Translations under genes and position numbers: made by a program
Assembly: GCF_902498995.1 (NCBI RefSeq)
Contig: NZ_CABVLY010000001.1
Location: forward strand, 124,001-188,000
From: Burkholderia anthina
Lineage (GTDB): Bacteria > Pseudomonadota > Gammaproteobacteria > Burkholderiales > Burkholderiaceae
Length of the DNA: 64,000 nucleotides
Reading direction: 5' to 3'
Part shown: positions 36,645 through 45,282 of the stretch, in pieces
Numbering within the stretch: position 1 is the stretch's first letter
How the letters are laid out: every line of letters begins with the position of its first letter
The notes under the pieces: generated by a model
Database searches by the model: none
Told to the model about the DNA's origin: nothing
Seen by the model: only the letters and a program-made list of their open reading frames with translations

Positions 36645-37838
36645 ATGACCGCAACTCCTGATTCCGTTTCCCCGATCCTGCCCGGCGCGTGGCTTGGCAT
36701 GGTCGGCGGTGGCCAGCTCGGCCGCATGTTCTGCTTTGCCGCCCAGTCGATGGGCTATCGCGTCGCCGTGCTCGATCCCGATCCGACGAGCCCGGCCGGC
36801 GCGGTCGCCGACCGTCACCTGCGCGCAGCCTACGACGACGAAGCCGCACTCGCCGAGCTGGCGGAACTGTGCGATGCCGTGTCGACGGAATTCGAGAACG
36901 TGCCGGCCGCGAGCCTCGATTTCCTCGCGCGCACGACGTTCGTCGCGCCGGCGGGCCGCTGCGTCGCGGTCGCGCAGGACCGGATCGCGGAGAAGCGGTT
37001 CATCGAAGCCTCGGGCGTGCCGGTCGCACCGCACGTCGTGATCGAATCGGCCGCGGCGCTCGCCGCGCTCGACGATGCCGCGCTCGACGCGGTGCTGCCG
37101 GGCATCCTGAAGACGGCACGGCTCGGCTACGACGGCAAGGGCCAGGTGCGCGTGAGCACCGCGCGGGAAGCGCGCGATGCGCATGCAGCGTTCGGCGGCG
37201 TGGCATGCGTGCTCGAAAAACGCCTGCCGCTGAAATACGAAGTGTCGGCGCTGATCGCGCGTGGCGCTGACGGCCGCTCGGCCGCGTTCCCGCTCGCGCA
37301 GAACGTGCACCACAACGGCATCCTCGCGCTGACGATCGTGCCGGCGCCGGCCGCCGATGCCGCGCGCGTCGCAGAAGCGCAGCAGGCCGCCGTGCGGATC
37401 GCCGATACGCTCGGCTACGTCGGCGTGCTGTGCGTCGAATTCTTCGTGCTGGAAGACGGCTCGTTCGTCGCGAACGAGATGGCGCCGCGCCCGCACAATT
37501 CCGGCCACTACACGGTCGATGCGTGCGCAACGAGCCAGTTCGAGCAGCAGGTGCGCGCGATGACGCGCATGCCGCTCGGCAATCCGCGCCAGCATTCGCC
37601 GGCCGCGATGCTGAACATCCTCGGCGACGTGTGGTTCCCGAACGGTGCGGCCGAGGCCGTCACGCCGCCGTGGGACACCGTCGCCGCGATGCCGGCCGCG
37701 CACCTGCATCTGTACGGCAAGGAAGACGCGCGCGTCGGCCGCAAGATGGGCCACGTGAACTTCACGGCCGAGACGCGCGACGAAGCCGCCGCCGCGGCCA
37801 CCGCGTGCGCGCAGCTGCTGCACGTGCCGCTCGACTGA
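36645..37838 (+). CDS. purK: N5-carboxyaminoimidazole ribonucleotide synthase
   Basis: A 397-residue ATP-grasp enzyme that carboxylates AIR with bicarbonate and ATP. It begins with [26 protein letters not shown] and contains [21 protein letters not shown], and the metal site [17 protein letters not shown]. Full length. It lies 85 bases after purE and 11 bases before the Sua5-type gene, so all belong to one transcript. Confidence 0.97.
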   Translation: MTATPDSVSPILPGAWLGMVGGGQLGRMFCFAAQSMGYRVAVLDPDPTSPAGAVADRHLRAAYDDEAALAELAELCDAVSTEFENVPAASLDFLARTTFVAPAGRCVAVAQDRIAEKRFIEASGVPVAPHVVIESAAALAALDDAALDAVLPGILKTARLGYDGKGQVRVSTAREARDAHAAFGGVACVLEKRLPLKYEVSALIARGADGRSAAFPLAQNVHHNGILALTIVPAPAADAARVAEAQQAAVRIADTLGYVGVLCVEFFVLEDGSFVANEMAPRPHNSGHYTVDACATSQFEQQVRAMTRMPLGNPRQHSPAAMLNILGDVWFPNGAAEAVTPPWDTVAAMPAAHLHLYGKEDARVGRKMGHVNFTAETRDEAAAAATACAQLLHVPLD

Positions 37839-37849
37839 GGCGCCGGCCG

Positions 37850-38878
37850 ATGTCCATCGATCTCCCGAATGGCGTGACGCCTGCACAGATCGACGCGGCC
37901 GCCGCGCTGCTCGACGCGGGGCAACTCGTCGCGTTCCCGACCGAAACCGTCTACGGGCTCGGCGGCGATGCGGCGAACCCCGAGGCCGTCGCGCGCATCT
38001 ACGCGGCGAAAGGGCGCCCCGCGAACCATCCGGTGATCGTGCATCTGCCGCCCGGTGGCGATCCGGGCTACTGGGCCGCCGACCTGCCCGCCGATGCGCG
38101 GGCGCTGATCGCTGCGTTCTGGCCGGGCCCGCTGACGCTGATCCTGAAGCGCCATGCGCGCATTCCGGACGCCGTGAGCGGCGGGCAGGATTCGGTCGGG
38201 TTGCGCTGCCCGTCGCATCCGGTCGCGCAGGCGCTGCTGGCCGCGTTCAGCGCGCGGCGCGGCGGCCACGGCGGGGTGGCCGCGCCGTCCGCGAACCGGT
38301 TCGGGCATGTGAGCCCGACCACGGCGCAGCACGTGCGCGACGAATTCGGCGACACGGTGCACGTGCTCGACGGCGGCGCATCCGAAGTCGGCATCGAGTC
38401 GACGATTCTCGATCTGTCGCGCGGCTTCCCGGCGCTGCTGCGCCCGGGCCACGTGACGCCGCGGCAGATTGCCGACGTGCTCGGCCGCGCGCCGCAACTG
38501 CCCGACGGCAGCGACGCGACCGCACCGCGCGCGTCCGGCACGCTGAAGGCGCATTACGCGCCGCGCACGCCGCTCGCGCTGCTGCCGTTCGACGCGCTCG
38601 AGGCGCTGCTCGCGGCCGCGCAGACCGATGGCGAACGCGTCGCGCTGGTCGCACGCGCATCGCGCGCGGGGCATTGGGCGCAGGCCGACGGCGTGCATTT
38701 CGTCGCGGCGCCGGAAGATCCGCGGGCCTATGCGCGCGATCTGTACGGCATGCTGCGTGCGCTCGATCGTGCGCAGGTCGCGCGCATTCTCGTCGAGAAG
38801 CTGCCCGAGACCGTCGAGTGGATCGCCGTCAACGATCGCCTCGGCCGTGCGGCCGCGGCATTCGAAGCGCGCGACTGA
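37850..38878 (+). CDS. L-threonylcarbamoyladenylate synthase (Sua5 type)
   Basis: A 342-residue YrdC/Sua5 protein that makes threonylcarbamoyl-AMP for the t6A37 modification of ANN-decoding tRNAs. The YrdC domain (about 1-205) has GQLVAFPTETVYGLGGDA, AKGRPANHPVIVHL and APSANRFGHVSPT; the C-terminal Sua5 domain (about 230-342) follows a linker with ASGTLKAHYAPRTP. Presence of the second domain makes it the long Sua5 (TsaC2) form, not the short TsaC. The ATG at 37850 comes 11 bases after purK. Linkage to purE-purK is common in proteobacteria. Confidence 0.93.
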   Translation: MSIDLPNGVTPAQIDAAAALLDAGQLVAFPTETVYGLGGDAANPEAVARIYAAKGRPANHPVIVHLPPGGDPGYWAADLPADARALIAAFWPGPLTLILKRHARIPDAVSGGQDSVGLRCPSHPVAQALLAAFSARRGGHGGVAAPSANRFGHVSPTTAQHVRDEFGDTVHVLDGGASEVGIESTILDLSRGFPALLRPGHVTPRQIADVLGRAPQLPDGSDATAPRASGTLKAHYAPRTPLALLPFDALEALLAAAQTDGERVALVARASRAGHWAQADGVHFVAAPEDPRAYARDLYGMLRALDRAQVARILVEKLPETVEWIAVNDRLGRAAAAFEARD

Positions 38879-38903
38879 CGCAGCCGGCCTCGACCGGCCA
38901 CGA

Positions 38904-38949
38904 ACAAAAAACGCCCGACCGGTTCACGAACCGGTCGGGCGTTTTCGTT
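38904..38949 (+). terminator. Bidirectional intrinsic terminator
   Basis: Long stem ACGCCCGACCGGTTC / GAACCGGTCGGGCGT-type arms flanked by an A run and a T run, between the convergent Sua5 gene and the GDSL esterase gene; it can serve both. Confidence 0.92.
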
Positions 38950-38968
38950 TGCGCGCGCGGCGGGTCGC

Positions 38969-40105
38969 TTACTTGCCGACGCCCGATGCCGCGATCTGCT
39001 TCTCGACGTACTGCGCGAACAGCGCGTGCAGATGCGTCGTCGGGTGGACCGTATCGGCGAACATGTAGGTCTGGTCCGCGTTGGCGGTCGTGTAGGTCTG
39101 CGGCGAGCAGAACAGCGACGAGCCGAAAGCGCTCGCGTCCGCGACGCCGTATTGCGTTGCCGCCGCGACCATCGCCTTCAGGTTGCACGCGGTGTCGGTG
39201 TTCGACACGGTGAAGCCGTTCGCCTGGTAGTTGGCCGCGATGCCGTCCTGCCACGTGAACGAATCGACCACCGCATACTTCGTCGCGTCGACCTTCAGCG
39301 CGGCCAGCGTGCCGACCAGCGTCTGGTTGAACAGCCCCGACAGTTGCGTGAACGCGGCCTGCGTGCCGCCCTGCAGCGCGAGCGGCGTGCCGCCGATGTC
39401 CGGCACGTTCGCGACGAACACGTGCGTCGCGCCGGACGCGACGATCTGCTGGACGAGGGCGGCGAGCTGCTGCGCGGCCAGGCCGATCGCCTGGGCGGCC
39501 GCGAGTTGGGCTGCCGGCGTGTTGCCTTGCGCCTGCGCGACTTGCGCCTGATAGAAGATGTCGTTCGCGCCGCCGTTGATCAGCACGATCTGGCCTGCGT
39601 TGAAGCTGCCGTGCTGCGACAGGTATTGCTTGACCTGGTCGGCGATCGGCGTCGTGGTGGCCTGCGCGTAGTCCGCGTTCGGCACGCTCGCATCCGCGTG
39701 GCCGATGCCCGGCTGCAGCGTCACGCGCGAGCCGCCCTGTGCATAGCCGAGGCCGCCCGTGGCCTGCAGCGGAATGCCGAAGCCGCCCTGGTTCGCGGGC
39801 TGCAGCGTGTCGCCGTAGTACTGCGCGACGTCCTGCGTCCATACCTGGCCGGGGTTGGTCGTGAAGCGGCCGCCGCCGAAGCCGAGCTTGATCTGCGAGT
39901 AGGTGCCGGTGTCCGACAGGCTGTCGCCGAACGAGACGATCTGCATCTGTACGCCGGACGGCGGCGTGTTCGATGCGCTGCTGTTGTTGTCGTCGCCGCC
40001 GCCGCATGCGGCGAGCAATGCGAGCGCGGCGCCCGCGATCGCGACCTGCGCGGTGCGCAGCAGGCGTTGCCGGTTGCGCGACGGGGTGCGTTGTTGTGAT
40101 TGCAT
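38969..40105 (-). CDS. GDSL/SGNH-family esterase lipoprotein
   Basis: A 378-residue exported lipoprotein. The signal sequence ends in the lipobox ALLAAC (Cys34), followed by a flexible GGGDDNNSSASN linker. SGNH blocks are present: block I FGDSLSDTGTY with the nucleophile Ser, block II Gly in GLGYAQGGSRV, block III NGGANDIFY, and block V DTVHPTTHLH with the catalytic Asp and His. It lacks the C-terminal beta-barrel of autotransporter esterases such as EstA, so it would sit as a lipidated esterase/lipase. Substrate unknown. It ends at a shared terminator and starts 36 bases inside an AT-poor leader with GGAGATCC as ribosome site. Confidence 0.9.
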   Translation of the reverse strand: MQSQQRTPSRNRQRLLRTAQVAIAGAALALLAACGGGDDNNSSASNTPPSGVQMQIVSFGDSLSDTGTYSQIKLGFGGGRFTTNPGQVWTQDVAQYYGDTLQPANQGGFGIPLQATGGLGYAQGGSRVTLQPGIGHADASVPNADYAQATTTPIADQVKQYLSQHGSFNAGQIVLINGGANDIFYQAQVAQAQGNTPAAQLAAAQAIGLAAQQLAALVQQIVASGATHVFVANVPDIGGTPLALQGGTQAAFTQLSGLFNQTLVGTLAALKVDATKYAVVDSFTWQDGIAANYQANGFTVSNTDTACNLKAMVAAATQYGVADASAFGSSLFCSPQTYTTANADQTYMFADTVHPTTHLHALFAQYVEKQIAASGVGK

Positions 40106-40188
40106 CGATGGATCTCCTCGTAGATATGGCCCATCTGCCGCGTGTCTCCTCGGGTAAAGGCTGCGCGGCGGCCGTTGGCTGAAGCGGT

Positions 40189-41103
40189 TTATTGGTCGCG
40201 CACGGCCGCAAGCGGCGTGGTGCGCGGATCGTGGTTTGCGGCCTCGGCGATCTGCGCATGATAAGCGCTCGCCCATTCGGGCGGGCCGAAAATCGCGCGC
40301 AGCTTGTTGCGCCATCCTTCGACGTGCAACGCGTCGGCCGCCATCGACACCCACTCGTGAAACGTCGCGACGAGCGGGTTGTTCGAGCCCAGCGGCTCGA
40401 CGATTCCGTATTGCGGCGGGTCGTCGGGCGATTCCTCGACGTAGCTGCCGAACAGGCGATCCCAGATCACGAGTACACCTGCGTAATTGCGGTCGATGTA
40501 GCGCGGATTGCGCGCGTGATGCGCGCGATGGATCGACGGCGTGTTGAGCACGTATTCGAGCCAGCCGAGCTTGCCGATCGCCTGCGTGTGCACGAAGAAC
40601 TGGAACGCGAGATTGATCAGCACGACGCCGACGATCTGCTGCGGCGGAAAGCCGAGCAGCGCCAGCGGCAGCCAGAACACCCACATGCCGGCGACGGGAT
40701 ACATCAGGCTCTGCCGGAACGCGGTCGAGAAATTCATTCGCTCGGACGAGTGGTGCACGACGTGCGCGGCCCACAGCCAGCGCACGCGATGGCTCGCGCG
40801 ATGGAACACGTAGTAGAGCAGGTCCTGCCCGACGAACAGCACGGCGAACGACAGCCAGCCGTCGTGCCACGTGAACAGCCGGAAATGCGTGTAGCAGTAC
40901 GCATAAACGGGAATCACGAACAGCCACGCGAGCTTGTCGGCGCCCTGGTGCATCAGCGCGAGCGCCGCGTTGCACAGCGTGTCGCGCCACGCATAGACAG
41001 GGTCCTGCGCACGTGTGCGGGCGAGGTGCCAGGCTTCCCAGCCGATGCAAAGCAGGAAGACGGGCGCCAGCGCGAGCAGAAGCAATTCGACGTCGAATCG
41101 CAT
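40189..41103 (-). CDS. Sterol desaturase/fatty acid hydroxylase family membrane protein
   Basis: A 304-residue di-iron membrane oxygenase of the fatty acid hydroxylase superfamily. Several hydrophobic helices precede the histidine boxes HRASH, HVVHHSSERMN and HRAHHARN that bind the two irons. Bacterial relatives hydroxylate or desaturate lipids such as ornithine lipids or sterol-like molecules; the substrate here is unknown. The ATG at 41103 follows a perfect GGAGGAG site, so it is preferred over an in-frame ATG nine codons upstream. The GDSL esterase gene follows on the same strand with 83 bases between them. Confidence 0.9.
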   Translation of the reverse strand: MRFDVELLLLALAPVFLLCIGWEAWHLARTRAQDPVYAWRDTLCNAALALMHQGADKLAWLFVIPVYAYCYTHFRLFTWHDGWLSFAVLFVGQDLLYYVFHRASHRVRWLWAAHVVHHSSERMNFSTAFRQSLMYPVAGMWVFWLPLALLGFPPQQIVGVVLINLAFQFFVHTQAIGKLGWLEYVLNTPSIHRAHHARNPRYIDRNYAGVLVIWDRLFGSYVEESPDDPPQYGIVEPLGSNNPLVATFHEWVSMAADALHVEGWRNKLRAIFGPPEWASAYHAQIAEAANHDPRTTPLAAVRDQ

Positions 41104-41447
41104 GGACGTGTCTCCTCCTTTCCCCTGCAAGCCGTGAGGCCGGGCGCGTGGCCCGTTGTAGATATCGGTCAGGCCAACAGCCTACGCAATCGCCACGCGC
41201 TAGGCGAGGGGGCAGCGTAGAGGGTTCCCTCTGAGGACAGGGTTTCTACGGAAGCCGCGCGGCACGGGCGCGGGCGGTGTGGCCCCGTTTTGTGCGCAGG
41301 GCCTGCGCGGGGGCTGCGACGCATCGGCGACGGCGGCCGTTTCAAACCGCGCGCGGCGATTCAGGGGGGGCGGGGCGGCGGCTGATTGCCTGCCGGGCCC
41401 CGGGGTGAGGTGCCGCGCCGTCGCCGGCGCGAGCCGATGACGCGGCG

Positions 41448-42983
41448 TCAGTGCGCGCCTGCGTAGATCCATTCGAGCAGCGTGTCGTGTGCGGCGCGCG
41501 CGGCTTCGGCGTGATCGTCGTTGATGAAGCTGACGACGATGTAGCTCTGGCCGTCGGCGCCTGCCACGTAGCCCGCGATCGCGCGCACGTCGCGCAGCGT
41601 GCCGGTCTTGATGTGCGCGTTGCCGAGCACGCCGGCGTTGGTCAGGCGGTTCTTCATCGTGCCGTCGATGCCGGCGATCGGCAGCGAATCGACGAACGCC
41701 TGCGCGACGGGGCTCGCGTTCGCGGCCTGCAGCAGCGCGGCGAGCGACAGCGCGCTCACGTGCTCGTCGCGCGACAGGCCCGAGCCGTTCCGGAGCTCGA
41801 GGTCGGGCATCGCGATGCCGTTCTTCTGCAGGAACGCGTGCACCACGCGGCTCGACTGTTCCGGCGTCGCGGGCGGCCTGCCGGCGACCGCGCCGATCGT
41901 CAGGAACAGGTTGCGCGCCATCACGTTGTTGCTGAACTTGTTGATGTCGTAGACGATGTTGCCGAGCACGGGGCTTTGATGCACGGCGAGCGGACGCGCG
42001 TTGCCCGGCACCTTGCCTTCGCTGACCGGCCCCGCGATCGTGCCGCCGTCCTGCTGCCACAGCGCGAGGAAGCCGCGCGCGAAGAACGTCGTGTGATCGA
42101 GGATCGCGAGGTTGGTCGTATGCGCGCCGCAGCGCAGCGGATAGTCGCCGGCGAACGATGCCGTCATGATCCCGCCGGTGCCGGTCGACAGCGTCGGGCG
42201 CGCGGCGTCGGCGGCCGCATCGCACGAGCCCTTGCCTTCGTGCAACTGGTTGTCGATCGACAGGTCCGCGAGCGGCGGCAGCACGTCGACGGCCACCTTG
42301 CCGTCGTCGCCCGGCGTGACCGTGAACGACACAGCCTTGAACGCATACAGCAGCGGATCGGGGCCGACGTTGTACGGCGCGCTCACGTCGTCGTCGAACG
42401 ACGGCAGGTCGCGCGTCGACGCCGCGAAATAGCTCTTGTCGAGCACGAGGCCGCCGGCCACGCGCTTGATGCCGGCCTTGCGGATCTTGTCGACGAGGTC
42501 GATCAGCTCCTCGGGCACGAGCTTCGGATCGCCGGTGCCCTTGATGTACAGGTTGCCCTGCAGCGTGCCGTCCGGATCGACCGGGCCGTCCGCATACGCG
42601 GTGGTGCGCCAGCGGAAGTCGGGGCCGAGGATCGACAGGCCGGAGAAGGTCGTGACGAGCTTCATCGTCGACGCCGGCAGCATCGGCCGGCTGGCGTTCC
42701 ACGCGATCAGCGGCTCGGGGTTGCCGACCTGCTCGACGACAACGCTCATCGCGGACGCCGGCACCTTCGCGCGCTGCAGCGCGACGAGCACGGACGCCGG
42801 CAGGCCGGCCGCGCGCGCGGCCGGCGACACGACGACGCTCTTGTGGGCTTCCTTGTGTGACTTCTTGCGGGCTTGCGCGGACGGTGCGAAGGCAAGGGCC
42901 GCGCAGGTGGCGACGACGGCAGCGGTGCGCAGGCAGAGGCGGGCGCGGGGCGCGAGCCGGGCGGAAAGATCGGAAATCGGCAT
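41448..42983 (-). CDS. dacB: D-alanyl-D-alanine carboxypeptidase/endopeptidase (PBP4, peptidase S13)
   Basis: A 511-residue periplasmic penicillin-binding protein. The signal peptide ends near residue 38 (SAQA). Active-site motifs are SxxK at Ser105-Thr-Met-Lys108 (PASTMKLV), SNN in KFSNNVM, and KTG in HIKTGTLRDV, with the large insertion between the first two typical of class C PBP4. It trims and cleaves peptidoglycan cross-links. The ATG at 42983 starts the signal sequence; longer frames upstream add Cys/Arg-rich residues. Divergent from the QseB-like regulator gene across a promoter region with a perfect dyad. Confidence 0.95.
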   Translation of the reverse strand: MPISDLSARLAPRARLCLRTAAVVATCAALAFAPSAQARKKSHKEAHKSVVVSPAARAAGLPASVLVALQRAKVPASAMSVVVEQVGNPEPLIAWNASRPMLPASTMKLVTTFSGLSILGPDFRWRTTAYADGPVDPDGTLQGNLYIKGTGDPKLVPEELIDLVDKIRKAGIKRVAGGLVLDKSYFAASTRDLPSFDDDVSAPYNVGPDPLLYAFKAVSFTVTPGDDGKVAVDVLPPLADLSIDNQLHEGKGSCDAAADAARPTLSTGTGGIMTASFAGDYPLRCGAHTTNLAILDHTTFFARGFLALWQQDGGTIAGPVSEGKVPGNARPLAVHQSPVLGNIVYDINKFSNNVMARNLFLTIGAVAGRPPATPEQSSRVVHAFLQKNGIAMPDLELRNGSGLSRDEHVSALSLAALLQAANASPVAQAFVDSLPIAGIDGTMKNRLTNAGVLGNAHIKTGTLRDVRAIAGYVAGADGQSYIVVSFINDDHAEAARAAHDTLLEWIYAGAH

Positions 42984-43067
42984 GGGCGAATACGGGAAAA
43001 GCACGAAACTCGGGCGGGGCGCGCGCGGCGCCGGAGCGCACATTGTAGAGACAAGTCCGCACACGTC

Positions 43068-43100
43068 CCTTGCAATCCGCCTTTCTGTTGCATTGCAAGG
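43068..43100. promoter_or_regulatory. Perfect inverted repeat in the dacB / response-regulator divergent promoter
   Basis: CCTTGCAAT (43068-43076) and ATTGCAAGG (43092-43100) form a perfect 9-bp dyad with a 15-base spacer. A TACAAT -10 for the response regulator follows at 43122-43127. It is a good operator candidate; the binding factor is unknown. Confidence 0.55.
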
Positions 43101-43166
43101 AGCGCCGGCAATTCGCGGCGCTACAATGGACGCCATGTTTCACTCGTCCCATGGACTCCTGTTCCG

Positions 43167-43829
43167 ATGCGCATTCTGCTTGTCGAAGACGACCGGATGA
43201 TCGCGGAGGGCGTGCGCAAGGCGCTGCGCTCCGACGGCTTCGCGGTCGACTGGGTGCAGGACGGCGACGCGGCGCTCACCGCGCTCGGCGGCGAGACGTA
43301 CGACCTGCTGCTGCTCGATCTCGGCCTGCCCAAGCGCGACGGCATCGACGTGCTGCGCACGCTGCGCGCGCGCGGGCTGTCGCTGCCGGTGCTGATCGTT
43401 ACCGCGCGTGACGCGGTCGCCGATCGCGTGAAGGGGCTCGACGCCGGTGCCGACGATTACCTCGTCAAGCCGTTCGATCTCGACGAGCTCGGCGCGCGCA
43501 TGCGTGCGCTGATCCGTCGCCAGGCGGGGCGCAGCGAGTCGCTGATCCGCCACGGCGCGCTCACGCTCGATCCCGCGTCGCACCAGGTGACGCTCGACGG
43601 CGCGCCCGTCGCGCTGTCCGCGCGCGAGTTCGCGCTGCTCGAGGCGCTGCTCGCGCGGCCCGGTGCGGTGCTGTCGAAGAGCCAGCTCGAGGAGAAGATG
43701 TACGGCTGGGGCGAGGAGATCGGCAGCAACACGGTCGAGGTCTACATCCACGCGCTGCGCAAGAAGCTCGGTTCGGACCTGATCCGCAACGTGCGCGGGC
43801 TCGGCTACATGGTCGTCAAGGAAAGCTGA
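43167..43829 (+). CDS. Response regulator, OmpR family (QseB/PmrA-like)
   Basis: A 220-residue regulator: receiver domain with Asp8-Asp9, phosphorylation site Asp51 (LLLLDLGLPKRDG), Thr and Lys switch residues (VTARD, LVKPF), and a winged-helix domain ending VEVYIHALRKKLGSDLIRNVRGLGYM. The KRDG after the phospho-site and the overall length match QseB/PmrA-type regulators. The ATG at 43167 begins the receiver fold directly. It overlaps nothing but is 3 bases from the kinase start, one operon. Boxes of PmrA/QseB type lie downstream of the operon, before the HtrA gene. Confidence 0.93.
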   Translation: MRILLVEDDRMIAEGVRKALRSDGFAVDWVQDGDAALTALGGETYDLLLLDLGLPKRDGIDVLRTLRARGLSLPVLIVTARDAVADRVKGLDAGADDYLVKPFDLDELGARMRALIRRQAGRSESLIRHGALTLDPASHQVTLDGAPVALSAREFALLEALLARPGAVLSKSQLEEKMYGWGEEIGSNTVEVYIHALRKKLGSDLIRNVRGLGYMVVKES

Positions 43830-43832
43830 CGC

Positions 43833-45170
43833 GTGCGGTCGATTCGTCATCAATTGCTGATCTGGCTGCTCGCGATCGTCGTCGCGGGCGTGGGCATCGC
43901 GGGCTGGCTGATCTATCGGCAGGCGCTCGCCGAAGCGAACGAGCTGTTCGACTACCAGCTGCAGGAAATCGCGGCGGCGCTGCCGTCCGAGCCGTTCTCG
44001 CAGGTGTTCGGCTCGCGCACCAACGGCGACGAAGGCATCGTGATCCAGATCTGGAATCGCAACGGCGTGCTGATGTACTTCTCGCATCCGCGCGCGCCGA
44101 TCGCGCCGCGCGCGGAGCTGGGCTTCTCGACCGAGCGCACCGATCGCGGCGAATGGCGCGTGTACGGTGCGATCGTCGGCGACAACGTCGTGCAGCTCGC
44201 GCAGCCGCTGTCGGTGCGCAACCGGCTCGCGGCGAACGTCGCGCTGCGTACGCTGTGGCCGCTGATCGTGCTGCTGCCATTCCTCGGCGCGGCCGTCTGG
44301 ATGATCGTCGGGCGCGGGCTCGCGCCGCTCGCCCGCGTGACGCGCGCGGTCGAGGCGCGCCGGCCGGAGGCGCTCGATCCGTTGCCCGACGCGCGCCTGC
44401 CGCTCGAGGTGCAGCCGCTCGTGCGCGCGTTGAACGGGCTGCTCGCGCGGCTGTCGGCGGCGCTCGACACGCAGAAGGCATTCGTCGCCGATGCCGCGCA
44501 CGAACTGCGCACGCCGCTCGCGGCCGTGCAGATCCAGGCGCAGCTCGTCGCGCGTGCGAAGGACGACGCGTCGCGCCGCGAGGCGGTCGCCGATCTGCAG
44601 GACGGCGTCACGCGTGCGACGCGTCTCGCGGAGCAGTTGCTCGCGCTGGCGCGCGCCGAACCCGACGGCGCCACGATGCGCGAGCCGGTCGACCTGCAGG
44701 CGCTGCTCGCCGAATGCGTGGCCGCGCATGCGCCGCTCGCGCAGCGGCACGACATCGATCTCGGCTTCGAGGAGACGCGCGCGGCGACCGTCGTCGCGGA
44801 CGTCGGCGCGCTGCGCGTGATGTTCGGCAACCTGCTCGACAACGCGGTGAAGTACACGCCCGACGGCGGCCGCATCGATGTTTCGCTGATGCGCGACGCG
44901 GCCGGCCGCGCCTGCGTGCAGATCGGCGACAGCGGGCCCGGCATCCCGGCCGACGAGCGCGAGCGCGTGTTCGACCGGTTCTACCGCGACAGCTCGGCGC
45001 GCTCGCGCGCCGACGTGTCGGGCAGCGGGCTCGGGCTCGCGATCGTCAAGCGCGTGGCGGCACAGCAAGGCGCAACGGTGTCGCTCGGCGACGCGGCCGC
45101 GGGCGGCCTGCTCGTGAGCGTCGTGTTCCGCGACGCCGGGATCCCGGCGCCGGCGCCCGAATCCGTCTGA
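43833..45170 (+). CDS. Sensor histidine kinase (QseC-like)
   Basis: A 445-residue kinase with a GTG start 3 bases after the regulator stop. Membrane helix 1 is about 7-28, a periplasmic sensor about 29-138, membrane helix 2 about 140-160, then HAMP, HisKA with phospho-acceptor His223 (ADAAHELRTPLAAVQ), and HATPase with NLLDNAVKYTPDGG, DSGPGIP and GSGLGLAIVKRV. The sensor domain with its IVIQIWNRNGVLMYFS segment is of the two-component sensor type found in QseC/PmrB relatives. No acidic cluster typical of PhoQ was seen. Signal unknown. Confidence 0.92.
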   Translation: MRSIRHQLLIWLLAIVVAGVGIAGWLIYRQALAEANELFDYQLQEIAAALPSEPFSQVFGSRTNGDEGIVIQIWNRNGVLMYFSHPRAPIAPRAELGFSTERTDRGEWRVYGAIVGDNVVQLAQPLSVRNRLAANVALRTLWPLIVLLPFLGAAVWMIVGRGLAPLARVTRAVEARRPEALDPLPDARLPLEVQPLVRALNGLLARLSAALDTQKAFVADAAHELRTPLAAVQIQAQLVARAKDDASRREAVADLQDGVTRATRLAEQLLALARAEPDGATMREPVDLQALLAECVAAHAPLAQRHDIDLGFEETRAATVVADVGALRVMFGNLLDNAVKYTPDGGRIDVSLMRDAAGRACVQIGDSGPGIPADERERVFDRFYRDSSARSRADVSGSGLGLAIVKRVAAQQGATVSLGDAAAGGLLVSVVFRDAGIPAPAPESV

Positions 45171-45201
45171 AGAACGGCGCCGGTGGTCCGGCGCCGACCG
45201 G

Positions 45202-45239
45202 CTTAAGCCCCGCTTGAGGCCGATTAAGCCTCCTTTAAG
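45202..45239 (+). promoter_or_regulatory. Four phased CTTAAG-like boxes upstream of the HtrA gene
   Basis: CTTAAG (45202), CTTGAG (45213), ATTAAG (45223) and TTTAAG (45234) are spaced 11, 10 and 11 bases start to start, one helical turn each. This is the direct-repeat pattern bound by PmrA/QseB-type regulators (YTTAAK-N5-YTTAAK). It lies between the kinase stop (45170) and the protease ATG (45283). Confidence 0.6.
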
Positions 45240-45282
45240 TCAGGGTCGTTACGCTGCGTCCTAACAAAGAGGAGGTCCTACG

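Noticed and set aside
40236..41220. Plus-strand frames opposite the sterol desaturase-family gene
   Set aside because: Shadows of a gene with clear histidine boxes and a perfect ribosome site on the minus strand.
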